A stretch of DNA of 64,000 nt, taken from an uncultured Bacteroidales bacterium (GTDB lineage Bacteria; Bacteroidota; Bacteroidia; Bacteroidales; Paludibacteraceae). The notes under the pieces were generated by a model. That model worked only from the letters and a program-made list of their open reading frames with translations, was not told where the DNA came from and ran no database searches. Each line of letters begins with the position of its first letter. The stretch's first letter is position 1. Positions 52,649-60,531 of this stretch are shown here, piece by piece. A program made the position numbers and the translations under genes. The stretch lies in the NCBI GenBank assembly GCA_902785605.1, contig CACZZL010000001.1, forward strand, positions 124,001-188,000, written 5' to 3'.

Positions 52649-54244
52649 TTAGAATCGATATTGCATTCTGATGTTGACGGCATGCCGGTTGAGGGTGGCG
52701 GATGCACAAAGTGCATCGAACATATCATGCCATTCGACGCCGATGTTCAGGAAATGCCCTATCTGTTTGTTCACACTCAGACAGCCGTAGACCGGTGTGC
52801 CGTACACTTCTCGAACCGGTGATTTTGGGGTGAAATAGATGACCTGCAGCCCGATCTTCCATTGAGCCGGGAGATAGGCCGTCGGGGCACAGCGAACAGA
52901 GGCAAACACTTTGTTCTTGGCGATATAGAGCTTCGTCCCGCCCGTCAGCGTCAGCCACCTTGTTTTCCAGTACGCCGATGCGCCGATCTCGCCGTAGGTG
53001 TCTTCGTTTTCCACGATGTAGAGACTCGCTTCCGGTTGAACCGTCATCCGCTGCCGGCTGTAGGCATAGGAGAGCTTGATCTGGTTGATGTCCTTCTCGT
53101 CCAACTGCGCCATCGTCGTCGCCCACACCTCGTTCTGCAGGGTAGTGGGGTCGATGAACAGCGCTAAGTAGGCCGGGTTGAAGTACTTGCGGTAATAGCC
53201 CAACTGCAGCGTATGGCGGGGGTTGGGAACGAACGCGATCACGGCGTTGGTGTGATTGCGGACATCAAAAAACTTCTGCGTCACGGCCGAGTCGGCTATC
53301 TGGTAGTTGTAGAACATGACACGGTGTCCCACCGTGAACCGCCATTGAGGCAAGGCGTAGGTGAACTGCAGATAGATGTCGTGGTTGAACACCTGCCAGT
53401 TCCGGTCCGTGCCCTTCTGACGGGTCATGAGGTAGTCCCCTTCCACACCCGCCATCATCGTCAGCCCTTTGACGGGCAAGGGGGTGTTCAGTTCGAGCAC
53501 GAACATGGGTAACTGGTTCGCGTAGAGCGGATCGGTCGCGTACTGATAACCGCCCAAGACGAGCAGTTCCGTGCCTGCGTCGTTGAATGTATGGAAATAG
53601 CGCGCGCGACCCATGATCTTCTGCGAGTGCCCGTCGGGCATGACGAAGTATTGTTGGGTGAGATAACTCAGCAGTTTGTTCCGTTCATCGAATCGGTTGG
53701 TCATGTGCAGCGTCACATACTCCTTGTGTCCGTTCTGATAGCGGTACGAGGCGTTCGCATAGAGGTCCGTACGCGCACTGCCGTACAGCACATTGACCGT
53801 CCCGCTGCTTTCCACGGATTGTCCGAACGCGCCTTGTCCTTCGACGAATCCGCTCACCGTGTCGGGCATGAACATGGTGATATCCAGCACATTACCTGTG
53901 CCGATCGTGCCTTTTGCCACACCGGTGTTGGTGCAGACCTGGATCTTGGCAATGTCCTTGGCTTTCATCTGGTTCAGGACCAAACGTGTGTCGCCGTTGA
54001 CGGGCACGTTGTCGATGCGGAGGTTGTAGTCGTTGATCAGGTCCTCGTAGCCGCTGATGAGCAGGTCCGGCATCATCTGGAGCATATCCAACAGCGACTC
54101 TTCCCCCGTCAGTTCCATGCGCTGGGGGTAGATCAGGGTGCGGTCAGCCTTCACCTCAATGATCGGCAAACTGTCGTTGGCGAACAGGGAGGCGGACCAC
54201 AGCCCGCAGGCCACCAAAAGGATAAGAAGTCGATAGCGTTTCAT
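52649..54244 (-). CDS. short TonB-dependent receptor-like outer-membrane protein
   Basis: 531 aa. Signal peptide MKRYRLLILLVACGLWSASLFA. Residues ~30-125 read as a receptor plug (SLLDMLQMMPDLLISGYEDL, LRIDNVPVNGDTRL, DIAKIQVCTNTGVAKGTIGTGNVLDI). The remainder alternates like a barrel and ends in an aromatic (MQYRF). At ~400 barrel residues it is well below a usual 22-strand receptor (600 or more in total), so the barrel may be smaller or reduced. No TonB box stands out. ATG 54244 chosen, 11 bp after the -7 box; the longer frame runs through the promoter. Confidence 0.75.
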   Translation of the reverse strand: MKRYRLLILLVACGLWSASLFANDSLPIIEVKADRTLIYPQRMELTGEESLLDMLQMMPDLLISGYEDLINDYNLRIDNVPVNGDTRLVLNQMKAKDIAKIQVCTNTGVAKGTIGTGNVLDITMFMPDTVSGFVEGQGAFGQSVESSGTVNVLYGSARTDLYANASYRYQNGHKEYVTLHMTNRFDERNKLLSYLTQQYFVMPDGHSQKIMGRARYFHTFNDAGTELLVLGGYQYATDPLYANQLPMFVLELNTPLPVKGLTMMAGVEGDYLMTRQKGTDRNWQVFNHDIYLQFTYALPQWRFTVGHRVMFYNYQIADSAVTQKFFDVRNHTNAVIAFVPNPRHTLQLGYYRKYFNPAYLALFIDPTTLQNEVWATTMAQLDEKDINQIKLSYAYSRQRMTVQPEASLYIVENEDTYGEIGASAYWKTRWLTLTGGTKLYIAKNKVFASVRCAPTAYLPAQWKIGLQVIYFTPKSPVREVYGTPVYGCLSVNKQIGHFLNIGVEWHDMFDALCASATLNRHAVNIRMQYRF

Positions 54245-54254
54245 TTTTCGCCTG

Positions 54255-54285
54255 CAAAGGTAGTGATTTTTTTGCAAATATGCAA
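54255..54285 (-). promoter_or_regulatory. promoter of the receptor-like gene
   Basis: Minus strand TTGCATATTTGCAAA, 20-bp gap from the first TTG, TACCTTTG. Confidence 0.85.
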
Positions 54286-54288
54286 GAT

Positions 54289-54966
54289 TTATGTCCGTAT
54301 TTTGCAAAAATCTTGTGAAAGATTTATTGGAGGAGCGGAATTTTCGGGTTCTTGGTAGTGCAAAAGGGCTGTTAAGGGATATGAACGGCGGGTATATAGA
54401 GGGCGAACGACAGGCTCAAAGGAGATGTTGTTTGCGCTGATGTCGTCTATGTTGATTTCGGGTTCTTGAGCGGCTTTTCGGGCAGCTTGGAGTTCACGAT
54501 AGATGGCTACATAGGTATATTGGTAAAAACGGGAGTACCGTTTCATGCCCGGTTCGGGTTCGGCTCCGCCTCTGACCACACGGAAATAATGCGTAAAGAA
54601 CCGCAAGCGCCATTCAAGGGCTTCGGGTGAGTAGTCGTGCTCGAGTGCATGGGCCTTGCGTTGTGCGAGTTTGATGAGTTCGCGGTTCTCTACACAGGCG
54701 TCAGACCAGTGTGTCGGGAAATGGTAGGTATAGAGTTGATAGAGGTTACCGCCACACCGCGGAACACGGCGGGCAATGATATGTTTGTTGTAACGCTGTC
54801 CTTCTTTGAAGGTATTCATCTTGCCACAATACATCTTGATAGCCGGAACGAATTCTAAGTAACGTACTCCGCGTCTGTGAGAGGCGGAGACTTCCGTTGG
54901 AGGCACGTATCGAGATACGATGCCATTCAAACGGGAAATAATGCGTGTTTTTAGATGTCGAGACAT
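54289..54966 (-). CDS. hypothetical protein, Arg-rich
   Basis: 225 aa, basic, without signal peptide or membrane helix. Several aromatic- and Arg-rich blocks look conserved (RGVRYLEFVPAIKMYCGK, LYQLYTYHFPTHW, RFFTHYFRVVRGGAEP, YSRFYQYTYVAIYRELQAA). I do not recognise the family. It has its own promoter and a ~150-nt 5' UTR with a long inverted repeat. It stands between a RAYT-like gene and the receptor-like gene in an accessory-looking stretch; a nucleic-acid-related role would fit its charge but is a guess. Confidence 0.65.
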   Translation of the reverse strand: MSRHLKTRIISRLNGIVSRYVPPTEVSASHRRGVRYLEFVPAIKMYCGKMNTFKEGQRYNKHIIARRVPRCGGNLYQLYTYHFPTHWSDACVENRELIKLAQRKAHALEHDYSPEALEWRLRFFTHYFRVVRGGAEPEPGMKRYSRFYQYTYVAIYRELQAARKAAQEPEINIDDISANNISFEPVVRPLYTRRSYPLTALLHYQEPENSAPPINLSQDFCKIRT

Positions 54967-55039
54967 ACGTTGTAATGTGTTGTATATATGCTGTTTACAA
55001 GTTTATAAATTTTGCATGGTCTAGGAGAACAAGGTTCCG

Positions 55040-55098
55040 CCCTCATTCCTACTTGCAAAATACTCTGATTTTGGTTGCAAAGAAGGAGTGAATGAGGG
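55040..55098. repeat. long imperfect inverted repeat
   Basis: CCCTCATTC (55040-55048) pairs with GAATGAGGG (55090-55098), with weaker pairing inside and two TTGCAA copies in the loop. It sits in the leader of the 54966 gene, just downstream of the RAYT-like gene, so it could be a REP-type substrate for that protein or an mRNA leader structure. Confidence 0.5.
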
Positions 55099-55123
55099 AT
55101 GGAGAGATTTCCTAAATCCGCTG

Positions 55124-55155
55124 CAAAGGTACAAATAATTTTTGAGATACGCAAA
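55124..55155 (-). promoter_or_regulatory. promoter of the 225-aa hypothetical gene
   Basis: Minus strand TTTGCGTATC, 20-bp gap, TACCTTTG. The -7 box and following bases (TACCTTTGCAGCGGATTT) are identical to those at 56662 going down. Confidence 0.82.
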
Positions 55156-55179
55156 TCTTGGAGCGATTTTTTAGAAAAA

Positions 55180-55204
55180 AAAATGTCCGGATAGCATCCG
55201 GACG
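55180..55204 (-). terminator. terminator of the RAYT-like gene
   Basis: Stem GTCCGGAT / ATCCGGAC with a short loop, followed on the minus strand by nine T. Confidence 0.88.
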
Positions 55205-55220
55205 GAATGAACAAAATAGA

Positions 55221-56204
55221 TTAAATGCGGCAGAGTTCCTCGGCGATTTGATTGAGGGCGATACATTCAGCGCGGGAGATGCTACGTTTTTGAGGGTCGT
55301 AAGGCCAGGGAGAGAGGACGAGTAGTTGACCGGCATCAACGGCATCAAAAAGGAGAGAGGATGGCTTGTAGTATTGTCCGAAGCCGTTGTCGGCGAGATA
55401 GATAACGGGGCGTTTCTGCTCCAGTAGGGAATGGAGGATATCCTGCTCATCGGGGCTGATGAAAGGGGAAACCATGACGGTGTTTTCTTGTGCTGCAAGG
55501 ATGCAACTCTCCTTATAGGAAAGGAGTCGTTGCGGCTCACCGTGTTGTGCCTCTTCCACCATGGTGCGGCGCACATGTACGGGCATATACCGATGTTGGT
55601 ATAGAAGTTTGGTGTTTCCTACCGCATCGTAGGTGCGCCCGTTAATGGCTACATTACGCTGGACATGAAAGAAGCCGGGATTGAGGCGCTTGGTCGCGAG
55701 GCGCTTAGGGTTGAGTTTGACATACTGCATCATGGCGTCGAGTTGTCCACGGCGGGACATGGGACGAATGAACGGGATCTCGGTAAAGATAGGATGAAGA
55801 GTCGTTTTATTTTGTTCGTTTTCCCGAATGTCATTCGGGCTAATTGACAAAATAGGATATTCGCGACCGACTTTCTTGGCAGCTTGCCAAAAACCTCTCA
55901 CGACAGATTTTATACCATACGGCATTGTTTGCTGCACGTAAAGGATGAAATGTACATGATCCGGCATGAGGCAATATTGCAGCAGGCGAATTTGCGGGCG
56001 ATAATGAGGAATAGAGCCAATGATATAAACAATCTCCTTCCCTAATTCCGTACGTTCAACATAGGCTTTGGAAGGGTCGCTATCGGGTATAATGAGGTCT
56101 CCTAATAACGGTTCACGAGAGGGAATAGTGAGGGTGACATGATAGATGCCGATGCCTTTCCATGCCTCGCCGGGCTCTTGCCAATGCCATTGTTCGTGCT
56201 CCAT
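55221..56204 (-). CDS. RAYT-like Y1/HUH transposase with extra C-terminal Rossmann-like domain
   Basis: 327 aa. Residues 1-175 form an IS200-like Y1 domain of the REP-associated tyrosine transposase type: HUH motif MPDHVHFIL with His83 and His85, and catalytic Tyr161 in MQYVKLNPKR. Such proteins nick and rejoin single-stranded DNA at hairpins. Residues ~225-327 are an added domain with SPFISPDEQDI, PVIYLADNGFG, SLLFDAVDAGQLLVLSPW and RAECIALNQIAEE, reminiscent of DprA/SLOG-type nucleotide-binding folds. All catalytic residues are present, so it may be active. Own promoter and terminator; no insertion-sequence ends recognised. Confidence 0.85.
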   Translation of the reverse strand: MEHEQWHWQEPGEAWKGIGIYHVTLTIPSREPLLGDLIIPDSDPSKAYVERTELGKEIVYIIGSIPHYRPQIRLLQYCLMPDHVHFILYVQQTMPYGIKSVVRGFWQAAKKVGREYPILSISPNDIRENEQNKTTLHPIFTEIPFIRPMSRRGQLDAMMQYVKLNPKRLATKRLNPGFFHVQRNVAINGRTYDAVGNTKLLYQHRYMPVHVRRTMVEEAQHGEPQRLLSYKESCILAAQENTVMVSPFISPDEQDILHSLLEQKRPVIYLADNGFGQYYKPSSLLFDAVDAGQLLVLSPWPYDPQKRSISRAECIALNQIAEELCRI

Positions 56205-56222
56205 GCGTTGTTAATTTGGCTA

Positions 56223-56253
56223 CAAAATTAATATTATTTTTTGAATTATGCAA
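56223..56253 (-). promoter_or_regulatory. promoter of the RAYT-like gene
   Basis: Minus strand TTGCATAA, 20-bp gap, TAATTTTG, 19 bp before the ATG. Confidence 0.82.
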
Positions 56254-56296
56254 GATATAGACCTAAAAATCGTTTAAGCCGGCATAAACGTGATGT

Positions 56297-56650
56297 TTAT
56301 TCCACTACCTCATAATAACCTTTTTGACGACCTTTTAAGCGACGTACTATACCATGCTCACGAAGGAAAGCTAACTCTCTTTCTATGGTACGTTTCCCTA
56401 TTTTAGTTTTAGAAACAATATCGTCCACTTTCAAACCGCCATCCTTACCGCCAAATTGACGGACTAAATCCACGATACAGCGCTGTTTTTCTGTAAGTTC
56501 CAAACCGCCATTCAAACCGCCATCTTTTAAAACATCCGTAGTAGTGTCCACCTCTATAAAATCCTCACGGCAGAAGATGTCGATTAGGAAATAGGTGCGG
56601 AACTCATCGGTCTCGATTGCCGCAGCTGGAGAACCATTTTTCTCAAATCC
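56297..56650 (-). pseudogene. C-terminal stump of an AlbA_2-type ATP-binding protein
   Basis: An open frame on the minus strand from 56650 reads EKNGSP, ETDEFRTYFLIDIF, then the linker DGGLNGG and a winged-helix (LTEKQRCIVDLVRQFGG ... IGKRTIERELAFLREHGIVRR). NGSP-x-FETDE-x-RTYF is the hallmark end of the HATPase-like half of AlbA_2-domain regulators, so roughly the first 80% of a normal gene is gone. A promoter abuts the break point. The only start in the surviving frame is GTG 56551, which would give an 84-aa winged-helix protein; that short product could still be made. Confidence 0.75.
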
Positions 56651-56654
56651 GCTG

Positions 56655-56686
56655 CAAAGGTAGTGAAAAATTCTGAAATATGCAAA
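56655..56686 (-). promoter_or_regulatory. promoter reading into the ATP-binding protein stump
   Basis: Minus strand TTTGCATA, 20-bp gap, TACCTTTG, followed by CAGCGGATTT as at 55124. It meets the truncation point exactly. Confidence 0.78.
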
Positions 56687-56700
56687 AAAATCCTAAAATA

Positions 56701-56732
56701 TTTGTGTATTCCAAAAATTTGTAGTACTTTTG
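56701..56732 (+). promoter_or_regulatory. promoter of the potABCD operon
   Basis: TTTGTGTA, 20-bp gap, TACTTTTG. The transcript would have a ~105-nt leader before potA. Confidence 0.82.
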
Positions 56733-56843
56733 TGCCCAAATTGCGTATTATGCGCTGACGTGTGCGGTGCGTGCGCGAAATATTAAGGCAGCAGATACGC
56801 GATACTATTGTGTAACCAAAACGTTTTTTTATGGTACGAAGAA

Positions 56844-58310
56844 ATGGCAAAATCGGAGTTTATTATTGAGGTCAACCATGTCTCAAAACAGTTTGAGGAT
56901 GGTAAGTTTGCGTTGAATGACGTCAGCCTGCAAGTGAAGAAAGGCGAGTTCGTCACTATTCTTGGCCCGTCGGGCTGCGGTAAAACGACACTGCTGCGAT
57001 GCATCGCAGGTTTTCAGGTGGCGAGTTCAGGAGAGATATTGCTGAAAGGTGAGGATGTGACGAAGACTCCTCCTTACAAGCGTCCTGTCAATACCGTGTT
57101 TCAGAAATATGCATTGTTCCCGCACTTGAATGTATTCAACAACGTGGCATTTGGTCTGAAGTTGAAGAAAGAAGCGCCGGAGACGATCAAGAAGAAAGTG
57201 CGTCAAGCGCTGAAGATGGCGAACTTGACTGGATACGAAGAACGCAAAGTGGACACCTTGAGCGGTGGTCAGCAACAGCGTGTAGCGATTGCGCGAGCCA
57301 TCGTGAATAAACCGGAGGTTTTGTTATTGGACGAGCCGTTGAGCGCATTGGATCTGAAGATGCGTCACGACATGCAGATCGAGTTGAAGGAGTTGCATGA
57401 GAAGCTCGGTATCACGTTCATCTACGTCACGCACGATCAAGAGGAGGCGTTGACCCTGTCCGACCGTGTGGTGGTGATGAGCGAAGGAAAGATTCAACAG
57501 ATAGGTACCCCAACCGATATTTACAACGAGCCGCAGAACTGTTTTGTGGCGGATTTCATTGGCGAGAGTAACATCTTGTCCGGTACGATGATTCGTGATA
57601 AACGGGTATCGTTCTGCGGACAGGAGTTCGACTGTATCGACACCGGCTTCGGCGAGAACAACCCCGTCGATGTGGTCATTCGTCCGGAAGACATCTACGT
57701 TTGGCGCAAAGAGGACGAGAAACGCGGTAAAGTGGTCGCCAACGAAGAGGACGACGCCGAGGACCGCGTACCGAAGGGGAAATTTACCAAGTGGTACGGG
57801 ACGGTGGAGAGTTGTATCTTCAAGGGCGTGCACTATGAGATGCGTGTGCTCACGCCGGACAACTACGAGTTCCTGATTCAGGACTACCACGAGTACCTGC
57901 CGGGTACGGAGATCGGTATGCTCGTCAAACCGGAGGATATCCAGATCATGAAGAAAGAGCACTATATCTACAACTATTTTGAAGGCGAAGTGCTCAAGAA
58001 CGGCAAGGTGCGTTTCCTCGATGCCGAGTGGGAGGTGATGCCGCAACAGATAGAAGGCCTCGAAGCGGGCGAGCACGTGCAAGTGCTGGTGCCGTTCCGC
58101 TCGATCGATCTGCAGGACTACGAGGAAGAGGGTGTGCTCTCGGGCGAGGTGCATTTCATCCTGTTCAAGGGTAACCATTTCCACCTCACGATTCGCACGG
58201 ACGAGGGGTATGACCTGTATGTGAACACGAACGATGTGTGGGACGACGGTGACCGCGTAGGTATCGTTATTCCGAAGAAAGAGATACTCGTCCGGAAAAT
58301 GACGAATTGA
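56844..58310 (+). CDS. potA: spermidine/putrescine ABC transporter ATP-binding protein PotA
   Basis: 488 aa ATPase of the polyamine importer. Walker [10 protein letters not shown] (41-49), signature [14 protein letters not shown] (~139-152), Walker [13 protein letters not shown] (~160-171), switch His in VTHDQEEAL (~194-202). The C-terminal part after ~235 is about 250 aa, longer than in E. coli PotA (378 aa in total), with TOBE-like strands and an inserted acidic stretch ([17 protein letters not shown]). ATG 56844 chosen; codons upstream in the same frame fall outside the family. Cytoplasmic face of the inner membrane with PotB and PotC. Confidence 0.94.
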   Translation: MAKSEFIIEVNHVSKQFEDGKFALNDVSLQVKKGEFVTILGPSGCGKTTLLRCIAGFQVASSGEILLKGEDVTKTPPYKRPVNTVFQKYALFPHLNVFNNVAFGLKLKKEAPETIKKKVRQALKMANLTGYEERKVDTLSGGQQQRVAIARAIVNKPEVLLLDEPLSALDLKMRHDMQIELKELHEKLGITFIYVTHDQEEALTLSDRVVVMSEGKIQQIGTPTDIYNEPQNCFVADFIGESNILSGTMIRDKRVSFCGQEFDCIDTGFGENNPVDVVIRPEDIYVWRKEDEKRGKVVANEEDDAEDRVPKGKFTKWYGTVESCIFKGVHYEMRVLTPDNYEFLIQDYHEYLPGTEIGMLVKPEDIQIMKKEHYIYNYFEGEVLKNGKVRFLDAEWEVMPQQIEGLEAGEHVQVLVPFRSIDLQDYEEEGVLSGEVHFILFKGNHFHLTIRTDEGYDLYVNTNDVWDDGDRVGIVIPKKEILVRKMTN

Positions 58311-58312
58311 CA

Positions 58313-59110
58313 ATGAATAAGATTATACAAATAGCTTCTTCGCGTCGGACCTGGGCATGGCCGTACATCCTGTTCATGGGTCTGTTCGTGGTGCTGCCGC
58401 TCATCTTGGTGGGTGTGTACGCGCTGACGGACATAGACGGCAACTTCACGCTCCGTAACTTCGCGAAGTTCTTCACCCACAGTGAGGCCATTCAGACCTT
58501 TCTGTACTCGGTGATGATTGCGGTGTTCAACACCGTGATCTGCCTGCTCATCGGCTATCCGGCTGCGTATATCATGGCGCAGGAGGATTTCAAGACACCC
58601 AAAGTGATGGCGATGTTGTTCATTCTGCCGATGTGGATCAATTTCCTGCTGCGTACGGTGGCGACGGTCGAGCTGTTCAATATGTGCGGTCTGCCGTTAG
58701 GCGAAGGCGCGCTGCTGTTCGGTTTGTGCTACGACTACCTGCCGTTCATGATCTACCCGATCTACAACACGCTGCAGAAAATGGATAACTCGCTTGTCGA
58801 GGCTGCGCAGGACCTGGGTGCGAACCGTTGGCAGAGTTTCTGGAAAGTGATCGTGCCGCTCAGTATGCCCGGTGTGTACAGCGGAATCGTGATGGTGTTC
58901 ATGCCGACCGTATCGACGTTCGCGATTGCGGAACTGCTGACGCACAATAACATCAAGTTGTTCGGTAGCCTGATTCAGGACTATATCACGACGACCGACC
59001 TGCTCAACTACGGCGCCGTGCTGTCGCTCGTGCTGCTGATTATCATTGCATTGACTTCGTTCTTCGGTGATCACGACGACACCGGCGGAGAGAAAGGAGG
59101 GCTGGTATGA
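58313..59110 (+). CDS. potB: polyamine ABC transporter permease PotB
   Basis: 265 aa, about six membrane helices, with the permease EAA loop EAAQDLGANRWQSFWKVIVP (~162-181) that docks on PotA. Starts 2 bp after the potA stop and shares ATGA with potC. A TTG at 58307 in frame is a less likely start. Confidence 0.94.
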   Translation: MNKIIQIASSRRTWAWPYILFMGLFVVLPLILVGVYALTDIDGNFTLRNFAKFFTHSEAIQTFLYSVMIAVFNTVICLLIGYPAAYIMAQEDFKTPKVMAMLFILPMWINFLLRTVATVELFNMCGLPLGEGALLFGLCYDYLPFMIYPIYNTLQKMDNSLVEAAQDLGANRWQSFWKVIVPLSMPGVYSGIVMVFMPTVSTFAIAELLTHNNIKLFGSLIQDYITTTDLLNYGAVLSLVLLIIIALTSFFGDHDDTGGEKGGLV

Positions 59111-60531
59111 GAGAAAAGGCTAATGGTTATAGGCTAATGGCTAAAGGTTATAGGCTAAAGGCTAAAGGTTATAGGCTAATGGTGGTGATGGTATTGTTAC
59201 TTTCGCCGTTCGCCCTTCGCCTTTCGCCTTTATTTGCGCAGTCGAACCTGAACTACACCGTTCGGGTGGGGGCACAGGGAGAGGTGCAGGTGCTGCAGGA
59301 TTTCCCGGAGAGCTACGCGGCGGAGAAAGTGAATATAAAACTAGGAAGCCTAGAAACCCTAGGAACCCTAGGAGACCTAGGAAACATAGACCATCTCGAC
59401 TTCGTGTTTGCGAAGGAGGAACTGCCGTTAGAGGACCGTTTTGTCAGCGTCTATAGTTACACAGACGAGTCGGAGACGACCTGGACGGTGTGGCGCAGTA
59501 CGAAAGAGCCGAAGAACACCAAGTTGCGTGTGCAGACGCGCAACGGGCGTAATGCGTTCGAGCACTACCTGCACGAGACGCTGGACGAGCACCGCAGTCA
59601 CGGATGGATATGGTGGGTGTTTGCCGGTGTGGCATTGGCCTTGGCGCTGGTAGCGGTGTGCATGCAGATCATCCAACGGCGCAAAGAGAAGAGCCTGTCC
59701 AGCGTGGAGCAGGAGACACTGCGCCGCAAACGGATGGGTATGCGCAGACATTATATCTCGCAGGCGTACCTGTGGGTGCTGCTGCTGGTGCTGTACGCCC
59801 CGATCGCACTGATCGCGGTGTTCTCGTTCACCAACAGTAAGATCCTCGGTAACTGGACGGGATTCTCGTTGGACCTGTATGCGAACCTGTTCACCGGCAA
59901 GGCGGACGCGGGTCTGAACAGCGCCATCTGGTACACGGTGATCATTGCACTGGTTGCTGCGGTGTGCTCAACGATACTGGGCACCTTGGCCGCGATCGGT
60001 ATCTATAACATGCGTGCCCGCAGTCGTAAGATGGTGAGCCTGCTGAACTCGGTGCCGATGATCAACCCCGACATCATCACCGGTATATCGCTGTTCCTGC
60101 TGTTTGTGGCGCTGGGCATGAGTCAGGGTCTGGTGACGGTGTGCATTGCCCATATCGTGTTCTGTACGCCGTACGTGGTACTGAGCGTGCTGCCGCGTCT
60201 GAGCCGTATGAACCCCAACACGTACGAAGCGGCACTGGACTTGGGGGCGACCCCGGCACAGGCGCTGCGTATGGTGATGCTGCCTGAGCTCTGGCCGGGT
60301 ATGCTGTCGGGATTCATCTTGGCCCTGACGCTGTCGGTTGATGACTTCGGCGTGACGTTCTTCACCAAAGGAAGCGGCGGTTTGGAGACGCTCAGTACGT
60401 TCATCTACTCCGATGCCCGCAAAGGCGGTCTGACCCCGGAGTTGCGACCGCTGTTCACGATTATCTTATTAGTGATGTTGACTGTTTTGATCTATATCAA
60501 TTTTCGAAATAAAAAACAAGAAGAAGAATGA
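59107..60531 (+). CDS. potC: polyamine ABC transporter permease PotC with unusual N-terminal extension
   Basis: 474 aa where PotC is normally ~260. The permease core starts near residue 212 (HYISQAYLWVLLLVLYAPI) and carries the EAA loop EAALDLGATPAQALRMVMLP (~374-393). The first ~210 residues are extra: an N-terminus of 7-residue repeats (AKGYRLK type) encoded by a nine-unit heptamer array, a signal-like segment ending LSPLFAQ encoded by a second array, a ~125-aa predicted extracytoplasmic beta-rich region containing a 9-bp repeat, and a membrane helix (WWVFAGVALALALVAVCMQI, ~165-184). The frame is open throughout; two proteins fused is the simplest reading. Overlaps potB and potD by 4 bp each. 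Confidence 0.85.
   Translation: MREKANGYRLMAKGYRLKAKGYRLMVVMVLLLSPFALRLSPLFAQSNLNYTVRVGAQGEVQVLQDFPESYAAEKVNIKLGSLETLGTLGDLGNIDHLDFVFAKEELPLEDRFVSVYSYTDESETTWTVWRSTKEPKNTKLRVQTRNGRNAFEHYLHETLDEHRSHGWIWWVFAGVALALALVAVCMQIIQRRKEKSLSSVEQETLRRKRMGMRRHYISQAYLWVLLLVLYAPIALIAVFSFTNSKILGNWTGFSLDLYANLFTGKADAGLNSAIWYTVIIALVAAVCSTILGTLAAIGIYNMRARSRKMVSLLNSVPMINPDIITGISLFLLFVALGMSQGLVTVCIAHIVFCTPYVVLSVLPRLSRMNPNTYEAALDLGATPAQALRMVMLPELWPGMLSGFILALTLSVDDFGVTFFTKGSGGLETLSTFIYSDARKGGLTPELRPLFTIILLVMLTVLIYINFRNKKQEEE
59118..59180 (+). repeat. nine-unit heptamer array encoding the PotC N-terminus
   Basis: GGCTAAT, GGTTATA and GGCTAAA units, nine in a row (63 bp), giving a protein repeat of period 7. The longest array in the window. 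Confidence 0.95.
59201..59228 (+). repeat. heptamer array in the potC signal segment (TTCGCC family)
   Basis: TTTCGCC, GTTCGCC, CTTCGCC, TTTCGCC; the opposite-strand form of the GGCGAAA family. Encodes LSPFALRLSPL. Confidence 0.92.
59341..59385 (+). repeat. 9-bp tandem array in potC (CTAGGNNNN family)
   Basis: Five 9-bp units beginning CTAG(G/A), e.g. CTAGGAAGC, CTAGAAACC, CTAGGAACC; encodes an LGT/LGD-type three-residue repeat in the extracytoplasmic region. Confidence 0.92.

Noticed and set aside
59118-59180. CRISPR-like direct repeats
   Set aside because: Units are 7 bp with no spacers, and no cas genes occur in the window.
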